Positions 9,061-18,058 of a stretch of 64,000 nucleotides of DNA are shown piece after piece (the stretch's first letter is position 1; each line of letters starts with the position of its first letter). The notes under the pieces are model-generated. The model was not told the DNA's origin and ran no database searches. It saw only the letters and a list, made by a program, of their open reading frames with translations. Both the position numbers and the translations under genes were made by a program. Source of the DNA: Eubacterium sp. CAG:274 (lineage in GTDB: Bacteria > Bacillota > Clostridia > Lachnospirales > CAG-274). The stretch lies in NCBI GenBank assembly GCA_000432155.1, contig FR888507.1, forward strand, positions 44,804-108,803, in the 5' to 3' direction.

Positions 9061-10590
9061 CTAATGTAGAGTAACTCTATCCAGATTTCTAAGTTGCAAA
9101 GCCTCAGCTATATGCCTTACCTCTATATTTTCGCTACTATCTAAATCTGCAATAGTCCTAGCTATTTTTAACAATTTATGGTATGCTCTTGCACTGAAAT
9201 TAAGTCTGTCAAAAGCTGTTTTCATCATTTGTTTTTCACTTTCGCCCAAAGCACAATATTTTTCAATCAAAGGGGCTGAAAGTTGCGAATTAAAGAAAAT
9301 ATTGTCATTCTTATATCTTTCTAACTGTATTTTTTGAGCTTTTATAACTCTCTCTTTTATTTCTGATGAACTTGTGCCAGCCTCTTTACTTTCCAAATCC
9401 GAATACTCTACAGCTGAAGCCTCAATTTGAATATCAATTCTATCCAACAATGGTCCACTTATCTTTCCCATATATCTTTTAATTTGGCTAGGAGAACAGG
9501 TACATTTATCAGAATATCCATGATAGCCACAAGGGCAAGGATTCATTGACGCCACAAGCATAAGGTTAGCTGGATATGTCATTGTACCATTAACTCTGGA
9601 AATAGTAACCTTACAATCCTCCAAAGGCTGTCTTAATTCTTCTAAAACATTTCTTCTGAATTCTGGTAATTCATCTAAAAACAGAACACCATTATGAGAA
9701 AGACTTACTTCTCCAGGCTTCGGTATTCTACCTCCACCTACCATAGCTGAGCCAGAAATAGTATGGTGTGGTGCTCTAAAAGGTCGTTTTGTAAAAAGTG
9801 CATCTCTATTTCTCAAAAGTCCCGCTACAGAATATATTTTTGTAATTTCTAAACTTTCTTCCATAGATAAATCCGGCAATATAGTTGGAAGTCTTTTTGC
9901 CATCATTGTCTTTCCAGAACCAGGAGGTCCTATCATAAGTACATTGTGCATACCAGCAGCAGCAATCTCCAAAGCTCTTTTTACATTTTCCTGCCCTTTT
10001 ACATCAGCAAAATCATTTGTTTCCTGTTCTTTATTATTAAAAAATGCCTCTATGTCAACAATTCTAGGTTCAATTTTTATTTTACCATTAAAGAAATCTA
10101 CAAGCTGTGATACAGAACTAACTGGATATACAGAAATATCGTTTACCAAAGCAGCCTCATCGGCATTTTCACAAGGAACAAAGCATCTTTTAAAACCATT
10201 GTCCCTTGCAGAAAGTACCATAGGCAAAACTCCGTCAACAGCCTTTACTCTACCATCAAGAGATAATTCTCCTATAAAAATACTATCACTAATATCCTTA
10301 CATTTTATAATACCTATGGTACTTAATATACCTAAAGCTATAGGTAAATCATAGGCTGGACCTTCTTTTCTTGTATTTGCCGGTGCAAGATTTACTGTAA
10401 TTTTCTTTACAGGGAAAGTATAGCCTGAATTTTTAATTGCTGTCCTTACTCTCTCTTTAGACTCTTTTACAGCACTATCTGGAAGTCCAACAGTTTCAAA
10501 ACTAGGTAAACCTTGACTTGTATCTACCTCAACTTCAACTGTGTAACCATTTACCCCCATAAGTCCAGACGAATAAATTTTAGCTACCAA
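9061..10590 (-). CDS. comM: ComM/YifB family Mg-chelatase-like AAA+ ATPase
   Basis: This 509-aa protein has the three parts of the family: an N-terminal Lon-protease-like ChlI domain, a central AAA+ domain with Walker A GPPGSGKTMMAKRLP and Walker B VLFLDELPEF, and a C-terminal Mg-chelatase domain (RAYHKLLKIARTIADL). In Vibrio, ComM is a branch-migration helicase used in transformation; the placement next to dprA fits a shared DNA-uptake or recombination role. The start codon is TTG (10590-10588), supported by GAGGGG seven bases upstream and by the usual family N-terminus (VAKIYSSGLMGVNGY). Confidence 0.93.
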   Translation of the reverse strand: MVAKIYSSGLMGVNGYTVEVEVDTSQGLPSFETVGLPDSAVKESKERVRTAIKNSGYTFPVKKITVNLAPANTRKEGPAYDLPIALGILSTIGIIKCKDISDSIFIGELSLDGRVKAVDGVLPMVLSARDNGFKRCFVPCENADEAALVNDISVYPVSSVSQLVDFFNGKIKIEPRIVDIEAFFNNKEQETNDFADVKGQENVKRALEIAAAGMHNVLMIGPPGSGKTMMAKRLPTILPDLSMEESLEITKIYSVAGLLRNRDALFTKRPFRAPHHTISGSAMVGGGRIPKPGEVSLSHNGVLFLDELPEFRRNVLEELRQPLEDCKVTISRVNGTMTYPANLMLVASMNPCPCGYHGYSDKCTCSPSQIKRYMGKISGPLLDRIDIQIEASAVEYSDLESKEAGTSSSEIKERVIKAQKIQLERYKNDNIFFNSQLSAPLIEKYCALGESEKQMMKTAFDRLNFSARAYHKLLKIARTIADLDSSENIEVRHIAEALQLRNLDRVTLH

Positions 10591-10613
10591 TACTATCCCC
10601 TCACTTTTGTTTA

Positions 10614-10640
10614 TAAAATAACATTATCTTAAATGTTATC
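10614..10640 (-). terminator. Weak hairpin after rnr
   Basis: ATAACATT (10618-10625) pairs with AATGTTAT (10632-10639) around a 6-base loop, followed on the minus strand by TTTTAT. The stem is all AT-rich, so termination between rnr and comM is probably partial. Confidence 0.45.
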
Positions 10641-10663
10641 ACTATATCCTTTCATTTGCAACA

Positions 10664-12805
10664 TTAATTTTCTTCTTGTGCAAATTCAAAGTCAATCACT
10701 CTATCAATCAGGCTTGCTCTCACAAGCGTAACCTTTACCTTATCGCCAATAGTATATGTCTTATGAGTATGCTCTCCCATATATGACATACTATCTTCAT
10801 CATAGATATAGTAATCATCATACAAATCATCAGTTGATACCATACCCTCAACAGTATTTTCAAGTTCTACATATATTCCCCAAGAAGTAACACCTGAAAT
10901 AATACCGTCAAATGTTTCTCCAATTTTATCCTGCATATATTCAACAATTTTATATTTATCTGTTTCTCTTTCAGCATCTTCTGCTTTTCTTTCATTTATA
11001 GAACATTGAAGTGCTACTTGTGCAAGGGTTCTATTATATTTGCTTATTCTTTTATCTGTCAATTCTCCTGTTAAATACTGACTTATAATTCTGTGAATTT
11101 GTAAATCCGGGTATCTTCTAATAGGAGAAGTAAAGTGGCAGTAATATGTGGCTGCCAAGCCAAAGTGCTTGCCATTTTCAGCAGTATATCGAGCTTGTTT
11201 GAAACTGCGTAATGTCATTCTATGAATAAGCAATTCCTCTGGTTTTCCCTTAGCCTGTTCCAACATTTTTTGGAAAGACTTTGGATGTGTCGCATTACCT
11301 TTTAATATATATCCCATTTTACCGATAAAGTTTTCAAGCTGTTCTACCTTTTCTTCATCAGGTACTTCGTGAGTTCTGTACACAAAAGGTAATTCAAGCC
11401 AGAAAAATCTTTCGGCTATTGTTTCATTAGCTGCAAGCATAAATTCTTCAATAATACTTGTGGCTACATTTCTTTCTCTTTTTACAATGTCAATAGGCTT
11501 ACCATTTTCATCAAGTATAATCTTTGCTTCGTCAAATTCAAACTCAATAGCTCCTCGCTTTATTCTCTTTTCTAAAAGAATATTTCTAAGTTTTTCCATA
11601 TTTTTAAACATGGGCATTAAATCTTCATATTCTTTTAAATACTCAGAATTTTCATTTGTAAGTAAATCATATACTACATTGTATGACATTCTTCTGTTTA
11701 CATTTATAACAGCCTTTTTAATATCAGAATTTATGACTGTACCTTTTTTATCTATTTCCATAATACAGCATAAAGTAAATCTATCTTCTCCGGCATTAAG
11801 AGAACAAATACCGTTTGACAATTTATGAGGTAACATAGGTATAACTCTGTCTACTAAATATACACTTGTACCTCTTTTATAAGCCTCTTTATCCAAAGGA
11901 GAATTTTCTGTTACATAATGAGAAACATCTGCAATATATACGCCTAATTTATAGTTACCATTTTCAAGAACTTCTACAGAAACAGCGTCATCAAGGTCTT
12001 TTGCATCTTCCCCATCAATAGTAACCATTGTCACATCTCTTAAATCTTCACGCTTTTTAGCTTCTTCTTGGTCAATAACACTTGGAATACTTTCTGTCTG
12101 TTTCATTACATCTTCAGGAAAATCAGTAGGAAGATTAAATTGTCTTATTATTGAAAGAATATCAACGCCTGGGTCATCAATATGTCCTAGTATTTCAATA
12201 ATTTTACCCTCTGGATTTTTTCTCTTTTGTCCTGCTGGCTTAGTAATTTTCACTACTACTTTATGACCTGTAACTGCTCCCATACTATCTCCAGAAGAAA
12301 TGAAAATATCGTCTGCTATTTTCTTGTCATCAGGAATAACAAAGCCATAACCCTTTACGCTTTGGTAAGTACCGACTATACCGTCCATACCTCTTTTGAT
12401 TATTTTTACGACTTCGCCCTCTTGTCTTTTTCCTCTGGAACTTGGATTAAGCTTAACCATTACGGTATCTTTGTGCATGGCATTATTCATAGCATTAGCC
12501 GGAATAAAAATGTCTTCCTCAAGACCATCAACCTTTACAAAGCCAAAGCCTCGGCTATTTCCTGTAAGCTGTCCTACATACAACTTTAGTTCTTCAGGTT
12601 TCATAATTTTACCTTTTTTAGACTTTATTATTTTACCCTCTTTTTCTAAATCTTCTATAATATTAGAAAAAATCTCTCTGTCTTCATGAGGTACCTGCAT
12701 TATTACCTCAATATCTTTCAATCCCATAGGGAAATAATCTTTACTATTTATAAATTCCAAAACTTTTTCTTTTTTTTCTTCATATAAAATATTGTTTTCG
12801 TCCAT
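10664..12805 (-). CDS. rnr: Ribonuclease R
   Basis: This is a processive 3'-5' exoribonuclease of the RNB family, active on structured RNA. The 713-aa order is an N-terminal winged helix, two cold-shock/OB domains (RGFGFVKVDGLEEDIFIP and YGFVIPDDKKIADDIFI), the RNB catalytic domain with DGEDAKDLDDAVSVE aspartates and the HFTSPIRRYPDLQ motif, and a C-terminal S1 domain. It ends soon after S1 and lacks the long basic tail of enterobacterial RNase R. GGAGGG precedes the ATG. In many Firmicutes rnr lies downstream of secG, as here, though a good terminator separates them. Confidence 0.96.
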   Translation of the reverse strand: MDENNILYEEKKEKVLEFINSKDYFPMGLKDIEVIMQVPHEDREIFSNIIEDLEKEGKIIKSKKGKIMKPEELKLYVGQLTGNSRGFGFVKVDGLEEDIFIPANAMNNAMHKDTVMVKLNPSSRGKRQEGEVVKIIKRGMDGIVGTYQSVKGYGFVIPDDKKIADDIFISSGDSMGAVTGHKVVVKITKPAGQKRKNPEGKIIEILGHIDDPGVDILSIIRQFNLPTDFPEDVMKQTESIPSVIDQEEAKKREDLRDVTMVTIDGEDAKDLDDAVSVEVLENGNYKLGVYIADVSHYVTENSPLDKEAYKRGTSVYLVDRVIPMLPHKLSNGICSLNAGEDRFTLCCIMEIDKKGTVINSDIKKAVINVNRRMSYNVVYDLLTNENSEYLKEYEDLMPMFKNMEKLRNILLEKRIKRGAIEFEFDEAKIILDENGKPIDIVKRERNVATSIIEEFMLAANETIAERFFWLELPFVYRTHEVPDEEKVEQLENFIGKMGYILKGNATHPKSFQKMLEQAKGKPEELLIHRMTLRSFKQARYTAENGKHFGLAATYYCHFTSPIRRYPDLQIHRIISQYLTGELTDKRISKYNRTLAQVALQCSINERKAEDAERETDKYKIVEYMQDKIGETFDGIISGVTSWGIYVELENTVEGMVSTDDLYDDYYIYDEDSMSYMGEHTHKTYTIGDKVKVTLVRASLIDRVIDFEFAQEEN

Positions 12806-12962
12806 ACAAAACCCTCCTCTATGTAGTTTATGTATTTAATCTGCCTTAAAGCTAGTATAAATATTCCAATAATATATAATTTTACATATTCTTTGATTTA
12901 AGTTTATCACACTATAATTAAAACCACAAGTAACAAATTAACTTTGAGATTTACAAATGTAT

Positions 12963-12991
12963 AAAAAAAAGAGAGGAATTATCCTCTCTTT
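12963..12991 (-). terminator. Rho-independent terminator of secG
   Basis: AAAGAGAGGA (12968-12977) and TCCTCTCTTT (12982-12991) form a perfect 10-bp stem with a 4-base loop and a minus-strand run of eight T residues. Confidence 0.92.
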
Positions 12992-13002
12992 CGCAATAGA
13001 AA

Positions 13003-13248
13003 TTATTTAACGAAGTTAGAAACTAAAACTAATACAAAGTATACAACAACTGCAATCTTTGTAAGAAATTCAAGTTTACCTTCAATAGAATTTTTCTTGT
13101 TCTGACCCCAATAAGTATTTGAGCTTACCATACCGCCCATACCATTTGTAAAGCCAGCTGCATCCTTTTTCTGTGCAAGAATTAAAGCAACAAGAAGAAC
13201 TGAAACAATAATTACTAAAGCTGTGATAACAATAAAAGCAATGCTCAT
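13003..13248 (-). CDS. secG: Preprotein translocase subunit SecG
   Basis: This 81-aa membrane protein has two hydrophobic helices (about residues 4-26 and 57-79) and a central loop with the GMGGMVSSNTYWG motif that corresponds to the conserved SecG loop. SecG assists SecYE during SecA-driven protein export. GGAGG precedes the ATG. It has its own extended -10 promoter and a strong terminator, so it is likely transcribed alone. Confidence 0.93.
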   Translation of the reverse strand: MSIAFIVITALVIIVSVLLVALILAQKKDAAGFTNGMGGMVSSNTYWGQNKKNSIEGKLEFLTKIAVVVYFVLVLVSNFVK

Positions 13249-13275
13249 AATCGCACCTCCTAAAATATCGAAACA

Positions 13276-13304
13276 AGTATATCACAAAAGCATATAAAAT
13301 ACAA
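13276..13304 (-). promoter_or_regulatory. Putative extended -10 promoter of secG
   Basis: The minus strand has TTGTAT (13299-13304), a 17-base spacer and TGA-TATACT (TATACT at 13276-13281), an extended -10 that compensates for the poor -35. Confidence 0.55.
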
Positions 13305-13320
13305 GCATTATTTACAAAAA

Positions 13321-14013
13321 TCAGTTATTTTTAACTTCAAACTTATAACCAACACCCCAAACAGTCTTTATACTCCAACTGTCTTCATACTGCATTTTTT
13401 CTCTTAATCTCTTAATATGTACATCTACTGTTCTTGTATCGCCTACAAATTCATAACCCCATATCTTATCAAGTAATTCCTCTCTCTTGAACACCTGATT
13501 GGGATATTTTGCTAAGAATGAAAGAAGTTCAAATTCCTTTGGGGGCAATTCAAGTTCCTTACCGTGGTAAATTACTGTGTAAGTAGTCTGATTAATTACA
13601 AGATTAGGTAATATTACTTTCTTTGAAACATTACTATGTCTTGTTTCGCTTCTTCTAAGAACTGATTTTACTCTGGCGATTAATTCTTTTGAGTCAAAAG
13701 GCTTAACAATATAGTCATCAGCACCTAATTCAAGTCCTAAAACCTTATCAAATGTTTCGCCTTTGGCAGAAATCATAATAATAGGAGTTTGTCCCATTTG
13801 TCTAATTTCTCTACAAACCTGATAGCCGTCAGTATCTGGCATCATAATATCTAAAAGAACTATATCTGGGTCGTGTTCCTTAAAGGATTCTATGGCTTCT
13901 CTGCCCGTATGTGCCTCAAGGGTTTCATATCCTTCTTTTTCCATATACAAAGCTATAAGCTCTGAAATATGTGCATCATCATCAGCAATTAAAACCTTAT
14001 ATCTATTTTCCAT
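13321..14013 (-). CDS. OmpR/PhoB-family response regulator (no partner kinase nearby)
   Basis: The 230-aa protein has a receiver domain with acidic pocket IADDDAH, a phosphoacceptor aspartate in VLLDIMMPDTDGY (about residue 54), a conserved Lys in DDYIVKPF, and a C-terminal winged-helix DNA-binding domain (LELPPKEFELLSFLAKYPNQVF, TRTVDVHIKRLREK). It resembles the PhoB/YycF group, but no histidine kinase is adjacent, so the signal is unknown. AGGAGG precedes the ATG. It lies 25 bases downstream of mutS2 and is probably co-transcribed with it. Confidence 0.93.
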   Translation of the reverse strand: MENRYKVLIADDDAHISELIALYMEKEGYETLEAHTGREAIESFKEHDPDIVLLDIMMPDTDGYQVCREIRQMGQTPIIMISAKGETFDKVLGLELGADDYIVKPFDSKELIARVKSVLRRSETRHSNVSKKVILPNLVINQTTYTVIYHGKELELPPKEFELLSFLAKYPNQVFKREELLDKIWGYEFVGDTRTVDVHIKRLREKMQYEDSWSIKTVWGVGYKFEVKNN

Positions 14014-14038
14014 AAACCTTTCCTCCTATTGTATATTG

Positions 14039-16402
14039 TTACTTTAATTCCACAACAGTAACACCTGATTCACCTTCGCCATATTGACCTAATCTAAATG
14101 ACTTTACATGGGCATTTGTCTTTAAGAATGTGTGAACAGCTTTTCTCAATGCCCCTGTACCTTTACCATGAATAATAGTTACTGGTGAAACACCTGCTAA
14201 ATACGCATCATCAAGATATTTATCTACTAAATCAATAGCCTCATCTGCTAAACAGCCTCTTAAATCTATCTCAGCTGAAACATTACTAGCTTTTTTCCTC
14301 TTTATGCTAGATGCAAATCTCTTTGGAGTTGCCATAATTACTGAATCACTTTGGTCAAGAGATAAATCTTTTATATTTACTGTAACCTTCATAATACCAG
14401 TTTTTACTGTTACATTTCCATTTTTGTCTGGCAAAGTAGCTACTACACCACTTTGGTTAAGGGAATGAACTTTAACCTTATCGCCAATGACAAGTTTTTC
14501 TGGAACATTGTAATTTTTCTTTTCATTTTTGCTAAGTTTACTCTCAACTTTAGACATTTTATCTTTAAGAGATTGTCTTTTTTCTTCAATAGCTTTCGTA
14601 TTACCTATTCTTTGAAGTTTACGAATTTCCTTTAAGACCTTATCCGCCTCATCCTTGGCATCGCTTATTAATATTCTGGCTTCTTCATTTGCCTTACGGA
14701 TTATCTTTTCTCTCTGTGAATTAAGTTTTTCTCTTTGTTTCTGAGCCTCTACTCTAAGTCTTTCAGCCTCTTTTCTATATTCCTCAGCCTTTTCTTTTTC
14801 TATTTCAAGAGACTTTCTGTTAATTTCAAGGTCAGTAATAACATCTTCAAACTTAACATCTTCGTGACTTAAAACTTCCTTAGCGTCTTCAATAAGGAAT
14901 TCTGGAAGTCCTAATCTTTGGCTTATAGCAAAAGCATTACTCTTACCAGGTACACCAATAAGCAATCTGTATGTTGGTCTAAGAGTCTGAACATCAAATT
15001 CACAAGAAGCATTTTCTACACCCTCTGTAGATAAAGCAAAAAGCTTTAATTCACTGTAGTGAGTTGTTACAAGAGTTCTGACGCCTATTTTATGCAAATA
15101 CTGTATTATAGAAATAGCAAGAGCTGCACCCTCTGTTGGGTCAGTACCTGCACCTAATTCATCTAATAATACTAGAGAATTGTTTGTTATCTTATCAAGT
15201 ATTTTAACTATATTTGTCATATGTGATGAAAATGTACTAAGACTTTGCTCAATACTCTGTTCATCGCCAATATCAGCAAACACTTCATCAAAAACAGTAA
15301 GCTGTGAGTTATCAAAGGCTGATATATGAAGCCCTGACTGTCCCATCAATGTAAAAAGACCAACGGTTTTAAGTGTGACAGTTTTACCACCTGTATTAGG
15401 ACCAGTTATAAGCAATGTATTAAAATCCTTACCAATATAAATATTAGTTGGAACTACTGTTTCTGGATTTAACAATGGGTGTCTTGCCTTTTTAATATTA
15501 ATATAGCCTTTTGTATTAAATATAGGTTCTGTAGCCTTCATAGAAATTGATAATTCGCCTTTTGCAAAAACAAAATCTAAATCGGCTAATATTTCCTGAT
15601 TTGAAAGAAGTAAATCGTCATATTCTGCAACCTTAGAAGAAAGAAGTGCTAAAATTCTTTCTATTTCAACTTTTTCGTTACTTAACAATTCTGCTATTCT
15701 GTTGTTAAGGTTAACAACGCTCATTGGTTCAATAAACACAGTTGCACCTGTTGCTGACTGGTCATGAATCATACCCGAAAAAGCATTTTTATATTCCTGT
15801 TTAACCGGTACACAATATCTGTCATTTCTTATTGTGATTACAGGGTCCTGCAACATATTTCTATAGCTTGCTGAATGAATGATTGAATTAAGTTGCTCTT
15901 TTATTCTATCATTAGAAATTTTAATATTTCTTCTGATTTCTCTAAGAGTTGAACTTGCATCATCTGATACTTCAGTTGGAGAAATTATACATCTTTCAAT
16001 ATCTCTTTCCAAATCATTAGCCAATTCTATAGCATTAAATCTAGGCTCTAAAATAGGGAAAGAATCATTTTTACCTTCTGCCTGTCCATAGTTTTTAGCT
16101 CTTTTAGCAACTCTAAGAAAGTCTGCAATATGAAGAAGTTCCACAATATTAAGAGAACCGCCTACATTTACTCTCTTTATATATGTGCTAATATCTCTAA
16201 GTCCACCCATACCAAGAGAACCTTTTTTCAAAATCATAGTAACAGCTTCTGAAGTTTCTCCTTGATGCAGCTTAATTTCATCAATATCTGTATAAGGAGT
16301 CAACTGTCCAGCAATCTTTTTTCCTAATTCAGAACCTGCATAATTTTGCAGTTTATCTATTATTTTATTAAATTCAAGTGTTTTAAACGATTTTACTTCC
16401 AT
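14039..16402 (-). CDS. mutS2: MutS2 endonuclease / ribosome-rescue ATPase
   Basis: The 787-aa protein has the MutS core ATPase (Walker A GPNTGGKTVTLKT, Walker B LVLLDELGAGTDPTEG), a long coiled coil (about residues 520-630) and a C-terminal Smr domain with DLRGCLADEA and HGKGTGALRKAVHTFL. MutS2 proteins act on recombination intermediates and, in Bacillus, on collided ribosomes. It lacks the mismatch-binding domain of MutS1. A GGAGG site fixes the start at 16402; the frame to 16456 is an artefact. Confidence 0.95.
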   Translation of the reverse strand: MEVKSFKTLEFNKIIDKLQNYAGSELGKKIAGQLTPYTDIDEIKLHQGETSEAVTMILKKGSLGMGGLRDISTYIKRVNVGGSLNIVELLHIADFLRVAKRAKNYGQAEGKNDSFPILEPRFNAIELANDLERDIERCIISPTEVSDDASSTLREIRRNIKISNDRIKEQLNSIIHSASYRNMLQDPVITIRNDRYCVPVKQEYKNAFSGMIHDQSATGATVFIEPMSVVNLNNRIAELLSNEKVEIERILALLSSKVAEYDDLLLSNQEILADLDFVFAKGELSISMKATEPIFNTKGYINIKKARHPLLNPETVVPTNIYIGKDFNTLLITGPNTGGKTVTLKTVGLFTLMGQSGLHISAFDNSQLTVFDEVFADIGDEQSIEQSLSTFSSHMTNIVKILDKITNNSLVLLDELGAGTDPTEGAALAISIIQYLHKIGVRTLVTTHYSELKLFALSTEGVENASCEFDVQTLRPTYRLLIGVPGKSNAFAISQRLGLPEFLIEDAKEVLSHEDVKFEDVITDLEINRKSLEIEKEKAEEYRKEAERLRVEAQKQREKLNSQREKIIRKANEEARILISDAKDEADKVLKEIRKLQRIGNTKAIEEKRQSLKDKMSKVESKLSKNEKKNYNVPEKLVIGDKVKVHSLNQSGVVATLPDKNGNVTVKTGIMKVTVNIKDLSLDQSDSVIMATPKRFASSIKRKKASNVSAEIDLRGCLADEAIDLVDKYLDDAYLAGVSPVTIIHGKGTGALRKAVHTFLKTNAHVKSFRLGQYGEGESGVTVVELK

Positions 16403-16493
16403 AACTTGCCTCCATAGTATATGAACATTATAACATATTTTCCGACTTTTATGCAACTACAAAAACATTGAAAAAAGCTATATTTAAAGCAAT

Positions 16494-16540
16494 AAAAAAG
16501 CCACAGATTAATTATAATGTTAATATAACTAACCTGTGAC
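16494..16540 (-). terminator. Rho-independent terminator of lrgAB
   Basis: On the minus strand an 11-bp stem with two G-U pairs (16530-16540 with 16500-16510) encloses a 19-base loop and is followed by TTTTTT (16494-16499). Confidence 0.8.
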
Positions 16541-16730
16541 CTCATTATTTAAAAAACAATTAAAAATCTGCAATATTTATTTTCAAATTTTAATCTACAG
16601 CACAACTAAAACAAACAAATAACAACCGAAGCCCCTATTCGTTTTTAAGAAAAACAATACTGCATTTTTCTAATAAACAGATAAAAATTTGCACTTCCAT
16701 TATTGCATTGTACAGACTTCCCACAGAAAT
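16541..16730. other. AT-rich gap between lrgB and its terminator
   Basis: Together with the terminator this forms a 328-base stretch without a gene (16403-16730). I see no open frame with a ribosome site, no repeat and no RNA motif in it. It probably contains the mutS2 promoter on its left side and the lrgAB 3' untranslated region. Confidence 0.5.
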
Positions 16731-17423
16731 TTAGTACACCATTGCATAGAATGATGCAAAAACAACTGTCAAAAGACCTGCAACAGCAATAGATAAACTA
16801 CTCATTGCACCTTCAATTTCGCCCATTTCCAAAGCTTTTGCAGTACCGATTGCATGGGCAGCTGTACCAAGAGCCAAACCTCTTGATATAGGCTCAGTAA
16901 TTCTAAAGAGCTTGCACACACCCTCGCCAATTACATTACCCAAAACACCAGTAACGATGATTACAGCTACTGTAATTGTTTGTATACCACCAAGTTCTTC
17001 TGATACACCCATACCTATAGCAGTCGTAATTGACTTTGGCAAAAGTGTAACGAAGTCCTCGTGAGAAAGACTAAACAATACAGACATTGCAAGCACGCTA
17101 GACATACTGGCAAAAACGCCGGAAATAATACCGCATATTACTGCAAGTAAATTTTTTCTCAACAAAGATAACTGCTGATAAAGGGGAATTGCCAAGGCAA
17201 TAGTCGCCGGAGTCAGCAAATAATTTAAAATTTCTGCTTGTTTTTTATAAGAAGGGTAATCCAACTTAAAAAGCAATACAACCCCAACTACAAAAATAAT
17301 TGAAATCATTAACGGATTTAACACCGCTAATTTGAATTTCTTCTTTAGCTGAACACCTATAACATATCCAACCAGACTTATAGCTACACCAAAATATACT
17401 GAATTATTACAAAAGTCCGTCAT
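16731..17423 (-). CDS. lrgB: LrgB/CidB-family membrane protein
   Basis: This 230-aa polytopic membrane protein has the LrgB signature (LLPKSITTAIGMGVSEELGG and RGLALGTAAHAIGTAKALE). LrgB works with LrgA; the pair is linked to control of murein hydrolase activity in staphylococci and to pyruvate or glycolate transport in other organisms, so the substrate here is open. Its ATG shares one base with the lrgA stop (TAATG), with a GGGGG site inside the end of lrgA: tight translational coupling. Confidence 0.93.
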   Translation of the reverse strand: MTDFCNNSVYFGVAISLVGYVIGVQLKKKFKLAVLNPLMISIIFVVGVVLLFKLDYPSYKKQAEILNYLLTPATIALAIPLYQQLSLLRKNLLAVICGIISGVFASMSSVLAMSVLFSLSHEDFVTLLPKSITTAIGMGVSEELGGIQTITVAVIIVTGVLGNVIGEGVCKLFRITEPISRGLALGTAAHAIGTAKALEMGEIEGAMSSLSIAVAGLLTVVFASFYAMVY

Positions 17424-17788
17424 TATTTATTAGCCCCCTTTTTCTTACTTGTCCTAATAAGAATCTGAGATACCCAACCTGTAGCAACCATAACGACAAC
17501 CGTACTTACTACTGTAATTACGGCTATTGGCACTAAGCTAGATTTTAGCTGGTCCCAAACAACAATAATACCTACTGCTGTGGGAATAAACATTGGCGGC
17601 ATAATGTCAATTAGAAAATTGGCAGCAACCTTAACCTGCTTTAGCTTTACAATGCCGGTGCAAAGACAAAAAAGCATAATTACCAAGCCGTAAATACTAG
17701 CTGGTACAGGGAAAGGTAAGACCTGCTTGCATAGTTCACCAAGAAACGTAATGATTACTATAACAGCAAACTGATTAAGTAATCGCAT
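17423..17788 (-). CDS. lrgA: LrgA/CidA-family holin-like protein
   Basis: This 121-aa protein has four hydrophobic helices and the family motif LPFPVPASIYGLVIMLFCL followed by PPMFIPTAVGIIV. It is predicted to oligomerise in the membrane like a holin and to partner with LrgB. No lytTR regulator gene is adjacent, although this regulator type often controls lrgAB; the Agr regulator 43 kb away is of the LytTR class. A good promoter is visible upstream. Confidence 0.92.
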   Translation of the reverse strand: MRLLNQFAVIVIITFLGELCKQVLPFPVPASIYGLVIMLFCLCTGIVKLKQVKVAANFLIDIMPPMFIPTAVGIIVVWDQLKSSLVPIAVITVVSTVVVMVATGWVSQILIRTSKKKGANK

Positions 17789-17827
17789 AGTATAGACCCT
17801 CTTTCATCTTAAAAATATTCGAAGGCT

Positions 17828-17856
17828 ATTATACTACAATTTTCATAATTTGTATA
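17828..17856 (-). promoter_or_regulatory. Putative promoter of lrgAB
   Basis: TATACA (17851-17856), a 17-base spacer and a perfect TATAAT (17828-17833) lie on the minus strand, about 40 bases upstream of the lrgA ATG. Confidence 0.5.
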
Positions 17857-17937
17857 TTATATTTTACATAAAAATACAAATTCAACTAATAAATCGTAAT
17901 TCAGGCAAAACCTCAAAAAAACTGTAAAATTATTCTT

Positions 17938-17969
17938 ATTTAAGTAAAAATGACTTATTTTACTTAAAT
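17938..17969. repeat. 12-bp perfect AT-rich inverted repeat upstream of lrgA
   Basis: ATTTAAGTAAAA (17938-17949) is mirrored by TTTTACTTAAAT (17958-17969) with an 8-base centre. It lies between the pcrA stop and the lrgAB promoter, some 80 bases upstream of the -35. It could be a regulator site for lrgAB or a weak 3' hairpin of pcrA; no proper U-tract follows on the minus strand. Confidence 0.55.
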
Positions 17970-18058
17970 TTTATACATTTTATATATGTATTTTAACAAT
18001 TTCAAAATTTAATCTATCTCAAAATTATACATATAATCACAATAAATTGCACAACATT

